From contig NZ_JAGGPA010000075.1 in the NCBI RefSeq assembly GCF_018614035.1, positions 1-64,000 of the forward strand: DNA of 64,000 bases, in the 5' to 3' direction. Below, piece by piece: positions 1 through 12,334 of this stretch (its first letter is position 1; every line of letters begins with the position of its first letter). The DNA comes from Streptomyces sp. ISL-96 (GTDB lineage: Bacteria; Actinomycetota; Actinomycetes; Streptomycetales; Streptomycetaceae). Under the pieces are notes generated by a model. That model had not been told where the DNA came from. It did not search any database and saw only the letters and a program-made list of their open reading frames with translations. Made by a program: the position numbers and the translations under genes.

Positions 1-6
1 AAAGGA

Positions 7-26
7 CCCCCCCCCCCCCCCCCCCC
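7..26. repeat. Homopolymer run of 20 C
   Basis: Twenty consecutive cytosines lie at the left edge of the window. Nothing coding could be assigned to positions 1-168 around it. The rest of this stretch holds an 8-bp-stem hairpin (CTGGGGGC at 116-123, GCCCCCAG at 126-133) just downstream of the MFS gene that ends at 169. A run this long is prone to sequencing error and to slippage, so its exact length is uncertain. Confidence 0.9.
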
Positions 27-168
27 GGCCGACGCTGGGTTGGTGCGGGTCCGGGTGCGCGCGGGGCCGTGCGATGCGCCTGCGGCGGGCTTTCCCCTGT
101 CCGCCCCTTTCCGAACTGGGGGCAAGCCCCCAGCCTCCAGTCAACACAGACGCCCTACGGGCGTGTCC

Positions 169-187
169 TCAAACGCCGGACGGGCTG
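169..187. repeat. Copy 1 of a dispersed repeat, used as the 3' end of a gene
   Basis: TCAAACGCCGGACGGGCTG occurs here, at 38777-38795, and as an inverted pair at 44166-44220. In this copy the first three bases, read on the minus strand, are the stop codon of the MFS gene, and the element encodes its last residues (SPSGV). I recall this sequence as a common Streptomyces intergenic repeat, but that is from memory. Confidence 0.75.
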
Positions 188-1404
188 GATTTTGGTTCCT
201 GCGCGGGCGCCTTCCCCGAGGCGACCACGCGGGAGCGGGACGACGCCGGGGCCCGGTCCAGCAGCCCCGCCGTGACCGCGATGCCGAGGCCCGCCGCCGC
301 CAGTACCGCCCCCACCAGCGTCGGGGACATCCAGCCCCAGCCCGCCGTGATCGCCATGCCGCCGAGCCACGCGCCACCCGCGTTGGCGAGGTTGAACGCC
401 GAGTGGTTGGAGGCCGACGCCAGCGTGGGCGCGTCCTTTGCCTTGTTCATGACCAGCATCTGGAGCGGGGTCGTCGTCATGAAGCCCACCGCGCCCAGCA
501 CCACCACACTCACCAGCGCCGCCCACTGAACGTGCACCGTGTAGTTGAAGGACAGCAGGACCACCGCCAGCGCGCCCAGTGAGCCGTAGAGGGTGGGACG
601 AAGCGCGCGGTCGGTCAGCGGGCCCGCCGCCAGTGCGCCCAGCGTCATTCCGATGCCGAAGAGGGCCAGGACCACCGTCACCGAGGACTCGCCGAACCCC
701 ATGACCTCGGTCGTCATCGAGGCGAGGTAGGAGTACACCGCGAAGACTCCGGCGAAGCCGAAGACCGCGGTGAGCAGGCCGAGCAGGACCTGGCGGTTGC
801 CGAGAGTGCGCAGTTCGCGGCGTACGCTCTGCCGCGAGTCGAGCGGGACGTACGGAACCAGCCGGGCCAGCGCCGCCATCGCGACCAGCCCGATCGCCGC
901 CACCACCAGGAACGTCGCGCGCCAGCCCAGGTGCTGGCCGAGGAGAGTCGCTGCCGGTACGCCGACGATGTTCGCGACCGTAAGGCCCAGGAACATCGTC
1001 GCGACCGCCCGCGCCTGCCGCCCGTCCGCCACCAGCCGCGCCGCGACCACCGCGCCGACGCCGAAGAACGCCCCGTGCGGCAGCCCGGCGAGCACCCGGC
1101 CCGCCACCAGCCAGCCGAAACCGGGAGCCAGCGCCGAGGCCAGATTGCCGACCGTGAAGAGGGCCATCAGGAGCAGGAGCATGCGCTTGCGCGGGATGCG
1201 CGAGCCGAGTGCGGTGAGCAGCGGAGCGCCGATCACCACACCGATGGCGTACGCCGAGACCAGGTGCCCGGCGGTCGGTACCGAGGTGCTCAGATCGTCC
1301 GCGACATTGGGCAGCAGGCCCATCATCACGAACTCGGTGGTGCCGATGCCGAAGGCGCTGACGGCGAGGGCGAACAGGGCTACGGGCCGGGGCGGCCGGG
1401 GCAT
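169..1404 (-). CDS. MFS transporter, DHA1 / AraJ-like
   Basis: A 411-residue integral membrane protein of the major facilitator superfamily, probably a proton-driven exporter of drugs or sugars. The N-terminus has the family-typical GIGTTEFVMMGLLP stretch in helix 1, a GxxxxPxR-type loop (ALGSRIPRKR) between helices 2 and 3, and about twelve hydrophobic segments. The C-terminal tail (about 25 residues, Ser/Arg-rich) lies outside the transporter fold, and its last residues are encoded by the dispersed repeat at 169-187. It stands alone, next to a convergent hairpin on one side and a possible operator at 1451-1466 on the other. The substrate cannot be read from sequence. Confidence 0.9.
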   Translation of the reverse strand: MPRPPRPVALFALAVSAFGIGTTEFVMMGLLPNVADDLSTSVPTAGHLVSAYAIGVVIGAPLLTALGSRIPRKRMLLLLMALFTVGNLASALAPGFGWLVAGRVLAGLPHGAFFGVGAVVAARLVADGRQARAVATMFLGLTVANIVGVPAATLLGQHLGWRATFLVVAAIGLVAMAALARLVPYVPLDSRQSVRRELRTLGNRQVLLGLLTAVFGFAGVFAVYSYLASMTTEVMGFGESSVTVVLALFGIGMTLGALAAGPLTDRALRPTLYGSLGALAVVLLSFNYTVHVQWAALVSVVVLGAVGFMTTTPLQMLVMNKAKDAPTLASASNHSAFNLANAGGAWLGGMAITAGWGWMSPTLVGAVLAAAGLGIAVTAGLLDRAPASSRSRVVASGKAPAQEPKSSPSGV

Positions 1405-1450
1405 GGGAGACCTTTTCCGTGGGCGGGGGGACTACGTGCGAGTGCGCGTG

Positions 1451-1466
1451 AGTACGTTCCCGTACT
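1451..1466. promoter_or_regulatory. Candidate operator upstream of the MFS gene
   Basis: AGTACG-TTCC-CGTACT is a perfect 6-bp inverted repeat about 47 bases upstream of the start codon at 1404. It lies where a repressor of the transporter, commonly TetR type, would bind. No regulator gene lies beside it, so the binder is unknown. Confidence 0.45.
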
Positions 1467-1544
1467 GAACAAAGTCTCTCAGGGGAAATGTTCCGCGACG
1501 TGAACGCGGGGTTGCCAGAGGGCGTGCGCGCGCTAGAACGCGCG

Positions 1545-2567
1545 TCAGATTTCCACTCGCGCCGCGATCGGCAGGTGATCGCTGCCCGTCTCCGGCAGTG
1601 CCCACGACGACACCGGCTTGATCCCCTTCACCATGATCTGGTCGATCCGCGCCATCGGGAACGACGCCGGCCAGCTGAAGCCGAAGCCGTCGCCCGCCGC
1701 GCCCTGCGTGGACCGCATCTGTGAGGTGACGGCGTTCAGGGCGCGGTCGTTCATGGTGCCGTTCAGGTCGCCCAGCAGGGCCACCTTACCGAGCGGCTCA
1801 CGGGCGATCGCCTCGCCGAGCGCGTCCGCGCTGTCGTCGCGCTGCCCGGCCGTGAAACCGGCGTTGACCTTCACCCGTACCGAGGGGAGGTGGGCGACGT
1901 ACACCGCGACGTCGCCCGCCGGGGTCGCCACGGTCGAGCGCATCGCGCGCGTCCAGCCCATCTTGATGTCCACGGGGCGGGTGTCGGTCATGGGGTACTT
2001 GCTCCACAGTCCGACCGTGCCCTGCACCGAGTGGTACTTGTACGTACCGGACAGGGCGCTCTCGTACGTCGGCACCTCGCTCGCCTTGAGCTCCTGCAGC
2101 GCCACCACGTCCGCGCCCGAATCGGCCAGCTCGCGGCCGGTACCCGCGGGGTCGGCGTTGTCGGCCTTGACGTTGTGGGTGGCGACCGTGAGGTTGCCGC
2201 CGGGGCCCGTCTTGTCGGTGAGCAGGCCGCCGAAAAGATTCAGCCAGACGACCGCGGGCAGCAGAAGGGCGACCAGCGCGGTCGCCGAGCGGCGCAGCAG
2301 GCCGGCGATCAGGAGAAGCGGAATGCCCACGCCGAGCCAGGGGAGGAAGGTCTCGGTGAGGCTGCCGAGGTTGCCGATCGTGTTGGGGATCTCCGCGTGG
2401 AAGACCATCAGGAGTGTGAGCAGCACCGCACAGAGCGCCAGGAGGATGCCGCGCCGCCAGATGCCGCGGTCGTGACGCAGGTTTCCGAGGCGGCGCCGGA
2501 GCCGGGATCCGGAAGCCTCAGGCCCTGAGCTGCCGTTCCCTGTGTCCGTCATGTACGCCTGCGCCAT
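1545..2567 (-). CDS. Membrane-anchored endonuclease/exonuclease/phosphatase family protein
   Basis: 340 residues if translation starts at 2567, where GAGGG sits 7 bases upstream; an open frame continues further upstream but has no such site. Three hydrophobic segments (about residues 40-57, 75-91 and 96-113) follow a basic N-terminus. An EEP-fold domain follows, with THNVKADN (about 130), VALQELKA, LLGDLNGTMND and GSDHLPI, which are the metal- and phosphate-binding motifs of the family. Such proteins cleave phosphodiesters in nucleic acids, phospholipids or inositol phosphates. The catalytic domain probably faces outward; the substrate is unknown. It is divergent from panB. Confidence 0.88.
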   Translation of the reverse strand: MAQAYMTDTGNGSSGPEASGSRLRRRLGNLRHDRGIWRRGILLALCAVLLTLLMVFHAEIPNTIGNLGSLTETFLPWLGVGIPLLLIAGLLRRSATALVALLLPAVVWLNLFGGLLTDKTGPGGNLTVATHNVKADNADPAGTGRELADSGADVVALQELKASEVPTYESALSGTYKYHSVQGTVGLWSKYPMTDTRPVDIKMGWTRAMRSTVATPAGDVAVYVAHLPSVRVKVNAGFTAGQRDDSADALGEAIAREPLGKVALLGDLNGTMNDRALNAVTSQMRSTQGAAGDGFGFSWPASFPMARIDQIMVKGIKPVSSWALPETGSDHLPIAARVEI

Positions 2568-2870
2568 TCCGCTGCCCTCACTGACTGCCGTGCCGTGCAC
2601 ACCGCCCCGCCGTCTGACCCTAGGGGATGGCCGGTGTCTTTCCCCGCCGCCGAAACACGGCGGCCGTACTGCCACGAGGACGAAGGCGCGGCGAGCGGGG
2701 TTCCGGTTCGGGCGCGTCGGACGGTCCCTGTGACGAAACGCGCACAAACCAGCCAGTGTGTGCGGACCGCTGCGAGCCCCCACTTCCCGTGAGCACCGCC
2801 GGGATGCCACCATGGACGTGGTCCGGGGACGCCGTCAGGGCGCCTCGAGATTTCGAAGGAGCCGTTGGTC
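2568..2870. other. Divergent intergenic region
   Basis: About 300 bases between the divergently transcribed EEP-family gene and panB. It must hold both promoters, but I could not identify a convincing -10/-35 pair, operator or riboswitch. AAGGA at 2856-2860 is the panB ribosome binding site. Confidence 0.6.
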
Positions 2871-3734
2871 ATGACGCTTCAGGCTGCCCACCCGACTTCC
2901 GCCGACAGCAGCAAGGCGCTGTACGGCGGCAAGGGCACTCGCCGCATCACCGTCCACGACATCGCCGCCGCCAAGGAGCGGGGCGAGAAGTGGCCCATGC
3001 TCACCGCGTACGACGCGATGACCGCGTCCGTTTTCGACGAGGCCGGGATTCCGGTCATGCTCGTCGGTGACTCCATGGGGAACTGCCACCTTGGCTACGA
3101 GACCACCGTGCCCGTCACGATGGACGAGATGACCCTGCTGTCCGCCGCTGTCGTACGGGGCACCAAGCGCGCCCTCATCGTCGGCGACCTGCCCTTCGGC
3201 TCGTACCAGGAAGGCCCGGTGCAGGCCCTGCGCAACGCGACCCGGCTGATCAAGGACGCGGGCGTGGGAGCGGTGAAGCTGGAGGGCGGCGAGCGCTCGC
3301 ACGCCCAGACGGAGCTGCTGGTGAAGGCCGGCATCCCGGTCATGTCGCACCTCGGCCTGACGCCGCAGTCCGTCAACACCATGGGTTACCGGGTTCAGGG
3401 GCGCAGCGACGAGTCCGCGCACCAGCTGCTCCGGGACGCGAAGGCGGCGCAGGACGCGGGTGCCTTCGCGGTCGTGCTGGAGCTCGTACCGGCCGAGCTG
3501 GCCGCCGAGGTGACACGCTCGCTGCACATTCCGACGATTGGCATCGGCGCGGGTCCGGACACGGACGCGCAGGTGCTGGTGTGGACCGACATGGCGGGTC
3601 TGACGGGCGGCAAGGTGCCGCGCTTCACGAAGCAGTACGCGAACCTGCGGCAGACGCTCGGGGACGCGGCCAAGGCGTTCGCCGGTGATGTCGTCGGAGG
3701 AACGTTCCCGCAGGAGGAGCACACCTTCCACTAG
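2871..3734 (+). CDS. panB: 3-methyl-2-oxobutanoate hydroxymethyltransferase
   Basis: First enzyme of pantothenate synthesis: it transfers a hydroxymethyl group from 5,10-methylene-tetrahydrofolate to alpha-ketoisovalerate, giving ketopantoate. The 287 residues match the family, with a short N-terminal extension. The metal-binding VGDSMGN motif, the TVPVTMDEM segment and GIGAGPDTDAQVLV are all present. I chose ATG 2871, which lies 10 bases after AAGGA; a TTG six bases earlier is too close to it. A strong hairpin follows the stop. No other pan gene lies nearby. Confidence 0.95.
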   Translation: MTLQAAHPTSADSSKALYGGKGTRRITVHDIAAAKERGEKWPMLTAYDAMTASVFDEAGIPVMLVGDSMGNCHLGYETTVPVTMDEMTLLSAAVVRGTKRALIVGDLPFGSYQEGPVQALRNATRLIKDAGVGAVKLEGGERSHAQTELLVKAGIPVMSHLGLTPQSVNTMGYRVQGRSDESAHQLLRDAKAAQDAGAFAVVLELVPAELAAEVTRSLHIPTIGIGAGPDTDAQVLVWTDMAGLTGGKVPRFTKQYANLRQTLGDAAKAFAGDVVGGTFPQEEHTFH

Positions 3735-3761
3735 TCGTCACAAGCCACTGCCGCACCACAA

Positions 3762-3796
3762 GACAGCCCGCCGACATCCCCCATCGGCGGGCTGTC
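3762..3796. terminator. Hairpin terminator after panB
   Basis: GACAGCCCGCCGA (3762-3774) pairs perfectly with TCGGCGGGCTGTC (3784-3796) around a 9-base loop, followed by a weak T-containing tract. It separates panB from the downstream ABC transporter genes. Confidence 0.75.
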
Positions 3797-3843
3797 GGCA
3801 TTCTGTAGGTGCGTTGTCAGTGGCGGCTGCTCTCATGGTCGGC

Positions 3844-4899
3844 ATGACGCGATTCGACAAGAACCCCACAGGCGGCGCGGCCAACGCCGTCGAGGTAAGG
3901 GGACTGGTCAAGCACTACGGCGAGACCAAGGCACTGGACGGCGTGGACCTGGACGTACGGGAAGGCACCGTGCTCGGTGTCCTCGGGCCCAACGGCGCCG
4001 GCAAGACCACTCTCGTACGCTGCCTGTCCACCCTGGTCCAGCCGGATGCCGGCACGGCCGTCGTGGCCGGGTACGACGTGGTGAAGCAGCCCCGGCAGCT
4101 TCGCCGCACCATAGGCCTGACCGGGCAGTACGCCTCGGTCGACGAGAAGCTCGCGGGCTGGGAGAACCTCTACATGATCGGGCGGCTGCTCGATCTGTCC
4201 CGCAAGGACGCGCGCCGGCGCGCCGACGAGCTGCTGGAGCGGTTCTCGCTCACCGAGGCCGCGAAGAAGCCGGTGATGCAGTACTCCGGCGGCATGCGCC
4301 GGCGCCTGGACCTCGCTGCTTCGATGATCGGGCAGCCCGCGGTGCTCTACCTGGACGAGCCGACGACCGGACTCGACCCGCGTACCCGCAACGAAGTGTG
4401 GGACGAGGTGAAGCGGATGGTGGGCGAGGGGGTCACCGTCCTGCTCACCACCCAGTACATGGAGGAGGCCGAGCAGCTGGCGAGCGAGCTGACGGTCATC
4501 GACCGCGGCCGTGTCATCGCGGGCGGCAAGGTCGACGAGCTGAAGGCCAAGGTCGGCGGCCGCACCCTCGAGGTCCGTCCGGCCGACCCGGCTCTGCTGC
4601 CTGCCATGGCGCAGGCGCTGGGTGAGGCGGGGCTCGACGGCATCGCGGGGTCGAAGGTCGATGCCGGTGAAGGTCTGCTGTACGTACCGATCCTGAGCGA
4701 CGAGCAACTGACCGCGGTCGTGGGGCTGCTGGGCGCGCGCGGCTTCGGGATCGCGCACATAGGGACCCATCTGCCCAGCCTGGACGAGGTGTTCCTGGCC
4801 ATCACGGGCGAGAAGACGAGCGATGCGGCGGCCGAGGCCGTCGAATCCCCCGCGGACAACCAGCACGCGGACAACAAGCATGAGGAGGTCGCGGCATGA
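3844..4899 (+). CDS. ABC exporter ATP-binding protein, DrrA family
   Basis: Cytoplasmic ATPase of a two-gene drug or antibiotic exporter. Walker A GPNGAGKTT lies at residues 48-56, the signature YSGGMRRRLDLA near 145, and Walker B VLYLDEPTTGLDP follows. The roughly 100-residue C-terminal extension is typical of DrrA-type subunits. I chose ATG 3844 (351 residues) because the family begins shortly before VEVRGLVKHYGETKAL; no strong ribosome binding site decides it. Its stop overlaps the permease start by four bases, so the pair is translationally coupled. The substrate is unknown. Confidence 0.92.
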   Translation: MTRFDKNPTGGAANAVEVRGLVKHYGETKALDGVDLDVREGTVLGVLGPNGAGKTTLVRCLSTLVQPDAGTAVVAGYDVVKQPRQLRRTIGLTGQYASVDEKLAGWENLYMIGRLLDLSRKDARRRADELLERFSLTEAAKKPVMQYSGGMRRRLDLAASMIGQPAVLYLDEPTTGLDPRTRNEVWDEVKRMVGEGVTVLLTTQYMEEAEQLASELTVIDRGRVIAGGKVDELKAKVGGRTLEVRPADPALLPAMAQALGEAGLDGIAGSKVDAGEGLLYVPILSDEQLTAVVGLLGARGFGIAHIGTHLPSLDEVFLAITGEKTSDAAAEAVESPADNQHADNKHEEVAA

Positions 4900-5750
4900 G
4901 CGCGGCTACGACAGTGACTTCGACGCCGGCGCCGGCGCCCGTGCCGCCGCCCGTGAAGGCGCACGACGGCGAAGGGCGGATCGGTCTGCGGGCCAATCTG
5001 CGGCACATCGGCGCGCTCGCCCGCCGCAACACCCTGCAGATCAAGCAGGACCCGCAGTCGATGTTCGACGTCCTGCTGATGCCGATCGTCTTCACGCTGC
5101 TGTTCACCTTCGTCTTCGGCGGCGCGGTCGCGGGCAATGGCAACCAGGACGAGTACGTCAGCTATCTGGTCCCCGGTCTCATGGCGATGATGGGCCTGAA
5201 CGTCTCCATGGCGGTCGGCACAGGCATCAACGAGGACTTCCAGAAGGGGGTCATGGACCGGTTCCGTACGATGCCGATCGCCCGGTCCTCCGTCCTCATA
5301 GCGAAGATCGTCGTCGAGGTCGGCCGGATGATGGTCGCGTTCGCGATCCTGCTGGCCGTGGGCTTCATGCTGGGTCTGTCGGTCTCGACGTCACCACTGC
5401 ACATACTGGGCGCGACCGGGCTCTCGCTCCTCTTCGGCGCCTCGCTGATGTGGATCTTCATCCTGATCGGGCTGTCCGTGAAGACGGCGCAGGCCGTGCA
5501 GGGGATGGCGATGCTCGTGCTGATGCCGCTGCAGTTCGGCTCCTCGATCTTCACCCCGCCGTCGACGATGCCGGGCTGGCTCCAGACCTTCACCGACTAC
5601 AACCCGCTGTCGAGCCTCGCCGACGCGGCGCGTGGGCTGTTCATCGGCGGGCCTGTCGCCCGCGATGTGTGGATGGTGGTGGGGTGGGCCGTGGCCATCA
5701 CGCTGGTGACGGCGCCGCTGGCGATATCGAAGTTCCGCACGAAGAGCTGA
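4896..5750 (+). CDS. ABC exporter permease, DrrB family (ABC-2 type)
   Basis: 284-residue ABC-2 type membrane subunit partnering the ATPase encoded just upstream (ATGA overlap). A proline-rich cytoplasmic N-terminus of about 30 residues precedes six predicted hydrophobic segments. The motif region around QKGVMDRFRTMPIARSS and the late PGWLQTFTDYNPLSSLADAARGL segment are typical of DrrB-like permeases. The pair probably exports a hydrophobic compound and may give self-resistance. It is convergent with the large SARP regulator, leaving a 27-base gap. Confidence 0.92.
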   Translation: MSAATTVTSTPAPAPVPPPVKAHDGEGRIGLRANLRHIGALARRNTLQIKQDPQSMFDVLLMPIVFTLLFTFVFGGAVAGNGNQDEYVSYLVPGLMAMMGLNVSMAVGTGINEDFQKGVMDRFRTMPIARSSVLIAKIVVEVGRMMVAFAILLAVGFMLGLSVSTSPLHILGATGLSLLFGASLMWIFILIGLSVKTAQAVQGMAMLVLMPLQFGSSIFTPPSTMPGWLQTFTDYNPLSSLADAARGLFIGGPVARDVWMVVGWAVAITLVTAPLAISKFRTKS

Positions 5751-5777
5751 CGTCGCGACGCTCAGCTCGTGGCCCCT

Positions 5778-9257
<3,480 letters not shown>

Positions 9258-9261
9258 CGCT

Positions 9262-9798
9262 CTATTCTCCGGGACGCGCGGGCGACGCCGGGCCGCCGGG
9301 CGTCTCCAACTCGACCAGGACCCCGGTCTCGTCGCGCCGGTAGCCGCGACCCCGGCGGTCTGGCCGCGCCTCGTCGCTGAACCATTTGGGGCAGGTGCCG
9401 ACCGCCCGCAGCCACCGCTCCCCCGCCACCGGCTCGTACGTGCGCGATCCGGGGCGCGTCTCGGCGTACCCCTCGGTGACGACCTGGATGGAGCGGACCG
9501 TACCGACGGTCTCCGGGACGTCGCCCGGTCCCGGTCCGTGCGTCTCCACGGCGAGGAGTCCGACCGGGCGGGTGACCGGCTTCCCGGCGTACAGGGCCGT
9601 GACACCGGGGCCACGCAGCAGCCTGCCGTCACCGGCCGCGCGCTCCAGCTCGCTGTAGCTGTCCTCCCACGTCTCGGGCTCCGCCCCGGCGTCCGGGCCG
9701 CGCAGCGCCAGCCGCCACCGCACTTCGTCGCCTACGGAGAACGGTTCGCCGCAGCATTCCATCTGCCAGTCGTCGTACTTGATTCTCCAGAGCGCCAT
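9262..9798 (-). CDS. Conserved hypothetical protein (possibly DUF6578)
   Basis: 178 residues from ATG 9798. It begins MALWRIKYDDWQMECCGEPF, with a Cys-Cys pair near the N-terminus and a VGDEVRW segment, and ends in a charged Pro/Gly tail. I believe it matches a small actinobacterial DUF (DUF6578), but this is from memory. It lies four bases upstream of the SARP regulator start on the same strand, so the two are likely co-transcribed. No signal peptide or membrane segment is visible. Function unknown. Confidence 0.75.
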   Translation of the reverse strand: MALWRIKYDDWQMECCGEPFSVGDEVRWRLALRGPDAGAEPETWEDSYSELERAAGDGRLLRGPGVTALYAGKPVTRPVGLLAVETHGPGPGDVPETVGTVRSIQVVTEGYAETRPGSRTYEPVAGERWLRAVGTCPKWFSDEARPDRRGRGYRRDETGVLVELETPGGPASPARPGE

Positions 9799-9879
9799 GG
9801 ATCCAGCTTTGCCGGAACTACCGTTGCCGCGCGAGACGTTTTCGTAGTCCTGCTGTCCTCCATCCCTGGAGCCCCGCCC

Positions 9880-10674
9880 ATGACCACCGCCCTCACCCGC
9901 CGCGACCGGCGGATCAGTCCCGTCTTCCTGGGGATCGTCGCCGTCATGGCGGTCTCCGGCTGGGCGGTGTGGACGGAGTTCTCGGCGAGCACCGGATTCG
10001 CAGTCTTCCTCTTCGTCACGTCCGCGTGGATCGTGTCGCTCTGTCTGCACGAGTACGCGCACGCCCGCACCGCACTGCATAGCGGGGACATTTCAGTCAG
10101 CGCGAAGGGGTATTTGACTCTTAATCCGCTCAAATACACGCATGCGCTGCTCAGTATCGTGCTGCCGGTGCTTTTTGTGATCATGGGGGGCATCGGTCTG
10201 CCGGGCGGCGCGGTCTTCATCGAGCGGGGCCGCATCCAGGGCCGCTGGAAGCACAGCCTCATCTCGGCGGCGGGGCCGCTGACGAATGTCCTGTTCGCGA
10301 TCGTGTGCACCGCGCCGTTCTGGCTGGACGCGCTGGCCGGCGTCCCGGACGTGTTCCGTTACGCGCTCGGGTTCCTCGCCCTGCTCCAGGTCACAGCCGC
10401 GATCCTGAACTTCCTGCCGGTACCGGGGCTCGACGGTTACGGCGTGATCGAGCCCTGGCTCTCGCACAAGATCCGCCGCCAGGTCGAGCCGCTCGCACCG
10501 TTCGGGCTGCTGCTGATCTTCGCCGTGCTGTGGATTCCCGAGGTCGGCGGGCTCTTCTTCGACGCGGTCGACGCCGTGCTGCGCGGCCTGGGGGTCGACG
10601 ACTGGAGGACGGGCCGGGAGTTCTACCAGTTCTGGGAGGGCGAACCGGAGATCGCGTCGACGGTCAGCCCGTGA
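9880..10674 (+). CDS. Site-2 protease family (M50) membrane protein
   Basis: 264-residue multi-pass membrane protein. HEYAH (57-61) in a hydrophobic segment supplies the zinc ligands of the HExxH metalloprotease motif. NFLPVPGLDGYGV late in the protein supplies the third ligand, an Asp in the usual xxPxxxLDG context. Family members cleave substrates within the membrane, often anti-sigma factors or pheromones, but the compact form without a PDZ domain has no assigned substrate. ATG 9880 was chosen because the preceding in-frame sequence reads as the antisense of the neighbour. The 3' end overlaps the convergent small gene by 11 bases. Confidence 0.88.
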   Translation: MTTALTRRDRRISPVFLGIVAVMAVSGWAVWTEFSASTGFAVFLFVTSAWIVSLCLHEYAHARTALHSGDISVSAKGYLTLNPLKYTHALLSIVLPVLFVIMGGIGLPGGAVFIERGRIQGRWKHSLISAAGPLTNVLFAIVCTAPFWLDALAGVPDVFRYALGFLALLQVTAAILNFLPVPGLDGYGVIEPWLSHKIRRQVEPLAPFGLLLIFAVLWIPEVGGLFFDAVDAVLRGLGVDDWRTGREFYQFWEGEPEIASTVSP

Positions 10675-10852
10675 CGGGCCGGGTCTCGCGGCCGGTCTTC
10701 GCCTTGCGCATGTAGTACCAGGCCATGTTGGAGGCGACGCCGGCCAGCAGGATCCAGACGACCCCGAGCCAGTTGCCCTGGACGAAGGACACCACCGCGG
10801 CGGCCACGGCGAGGACGCAGACGAGGAGGGCGTACAGAGCGAGGCGGGGCAT
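10664..10852 (-). CDS. Small membrane protein
   Basis: 62 residues from ATG 10852, which has AGGAG nine bases upstream. Two hydrophobic segments (ALYALLVCVLAVAAAVVSF, then LGVVWILLAGVASNMAWYYM) precede a basic tail. No family is recognised. Its 3' end overlaps the convergent site-2 protease gene. The good ribosome binding site and two-helix pattern make it likely to be real. Confidence 0.7.
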   Translation of the reverse strand: MPRLALYALLVCVLAVAAAVVSFVQGNWLGVVWILLAGVASNMAWYYMRKAKTGRETRPVTG

Positions 10853-10916
10853 GGGGGTCGGCTCCTGTCCGGGTGCGAATGCTTGCGGTCCAGTGTCCAC
10901 CATGCCCCGATCGTGC

Positions 10917-11639
10917 TTATACGTCGGTCACGCGTAGGCCGGCATGCGCCTTGTAGCGGCGGTTCACCGAGATCAGGTTGGCGACCAGGGACTCCACCTG
11001 GTGGGCATTGCGCAGCCGGCCCGCGAAGACGCCGCGCATGCCGGGGATGCGGGCCGCCAGAGCCTGCACGATGTCGGTGTCGGCGCGGACCTCGCCCAGC
11101 ACCATCACATCCGTGTCGATCTCCTCGACCGACTCGTCCTGGAGGAGGACGGCCGACAGGTGGTGAAAGGCGGCGGTCACCCGCGAGTCCGGCAGCAGGG
11201 CGGCGGCCTGTTCGGCGGCGCTGCCCTCCTCCGGCTTCAGGGCGTACGCGCCCTTCTTGTCGAAGCCGAGAGGGTTCACGCAGTCGACGACGAGCTTGCC
11301 GCTCAGCTCCTCGCGCAGCGCTTCCAGCGTCTTGGCGTGGCCTTCCCACGGCACGGCGACGATCACGATGTCGCTGCGCCGCGCGCACTCCGCGTTGTCC
11401 GCGCCCTCGACGCCGTGGCCCAGCTCGTCGGCGGCGCTCCGCGCGCGGTCGGCGGCGCGCGAGCCGATGATCACCTTCTGCCCGGCCCTGGCCAGGCGGT
11501 ACGCGAGCCCGCGCCCCTGGTCGCCGGTCCCGCCGAGCACGCCGACGACCAGGCCGGATACGTCGGGGAGGTCCCAGGGATCCTTGGCGGCCGGCTTCGG
11601 TGCGCGTGCGCTGCCGGGGCTGTTGTCAGTGGAAGTCAT
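10917..11639 (-). CDS. F420:NADPH oxidoreductase-like protein (Fno/NpdG)
   Basis: 240 residues with an N-terminal Rossmann fold: GVLGGTGDQGRGLAYRLA is the NADP-binding loop, and GSRAADRA carries the basic residues expected for the 2'-phosphate of NADP. The middle segment (SDIVIVAVPWEGH, then VVDCVNPLGF) and the FHHLSA stretch are typical of coenzyme F420-dependent NADP reductases, which pass hydride between F420H2 and NADP. A roughly 28-residue N-terminal extension is charged and probably disordered. It would supply reduced F420 to enzymes such as the LLM oxidoreductase at 57672. Confidence 0.88.
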   Translation of the reverse strand: MTSTDNSPGSARAPKPAAKDPWDLPDVSGLVVGVLGGTGDQGRGLAYRLARAGQKVIIGSRAADRARSAADELGHGVEGADNAECARRSDIVIVAVPWEGHAKTLEALREELSGKLVVDCVNPLGFDKKGAYALKPEEGSAAEQAAALLPDSRVTAAFHHLSAVLLQDESVEEIDTDVMVLGEVRADTDIVQALAARIPGMRGVFAGRLRNAHQVESLVANLISVNRRYKAHAGLRVTDV

Positions 11640-11731
11640 GCGCCGACCCTACTTGCAGGTAGCACGCTCGTACGGGTGAGGCGGGAGCATTCGCCTGCCG
11701 GCGGCGCGGGCGTACGGCAGGATGCCGCCGC

Positions 11732-12334
11732 ATGGATGCCGTGCGTGTCGCCCTGCTGCGTGAAGTCCTCGACGGGACCGAGTGGTTGCCGGCCACGCGG
11801 CGGTTCGCCGGGGCGCTGCGGTCCTCCGTCGTGCCGCAGGGCGGTGGGCTGCTGCTGGTGGGGACCGAGGTGTACGAGCCGTGGCATCTGGCCGCGCATC
11901 TCATCGACGAGGCGGCCTGGTCCGGGCTCGCGGCACTGAACCCCACGCTCGTACGCCACCGGGTGCGGCCAGGGGAGCCGGCGCACCTGTCGGTGGGGCT
12001 CGGCAGGATCGAGGCGGCGGGCCGGGGCGAGACGCTGCTCGTGGTGGCTCCGGAGCGGCCGGGCACCGGATTGCTGGAGCGGGTGCATGACGCGCGGCGG
12101 GCCGGGGCGACTGTGCTCTCGCTGGACGGCGGGGACCGGGAGATCCGGGGGCTGGCGCACGAGGCGCTGTCCGTGCCGGCGGGTGGGGACGTGGACCTGG
12201 ATACGGTCCAGCACCTGGTGAGTGCGGCGGCGGGCGAGAACAGCCTGCCGGCGCCGCGCGGGCCCCGCCGGTTCCGTGACCGGCTCTCCCGCCTGGCCGA
12301 CCAGCTGACGGCGCCGCCGCCGGGGCGGTGGTAG
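11732..12334 (+). CDS. Hypothetical protein, SIS-like fold suspected
   Basis: 200 residues from ATG 11732. The central part (GGLLLVGTEVYEPWHL, ARRAGATVLSLDGGDREIRGLAHEALSVPAG) resembles a sugar-isomerase-type Rossmann domain, in which a small-residue loop and a separation by Ser/Asp-rich turns bind a phosphosugar, but key family residues are not clear. The C-terminus is basic. It lies 95 bases upstream of an MFS gene on the same strand and may be co-transcribed. No confident function. Confidence 0.7.
   Translation: MDAVRVALLREVLDGTEWLPATRRFAGALRSSVVPQGGGLLLVGTEVYEPWHLAAHLIDEAAWSGLAALNPTLVRHRVRPGEPAHLSVGLGRIEAAGRGETLLVVAPERPGTGLLERVHDARRAGATVLSLDGGDREIRGLAHEALSVPAGGDVDLDTVQHLVSAAAGENSLPAPRGPRRFRDRLSRLADQLTAPPPGRW

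Noticed and set aside
3817..4881. Long open frame on the minus strand opposite the ABC ATPase gene
   Set aside because: It mirrors a gene with clear Walker motifs; long antisense frames are common in very GC-rich DNA and no family motif appears in it.
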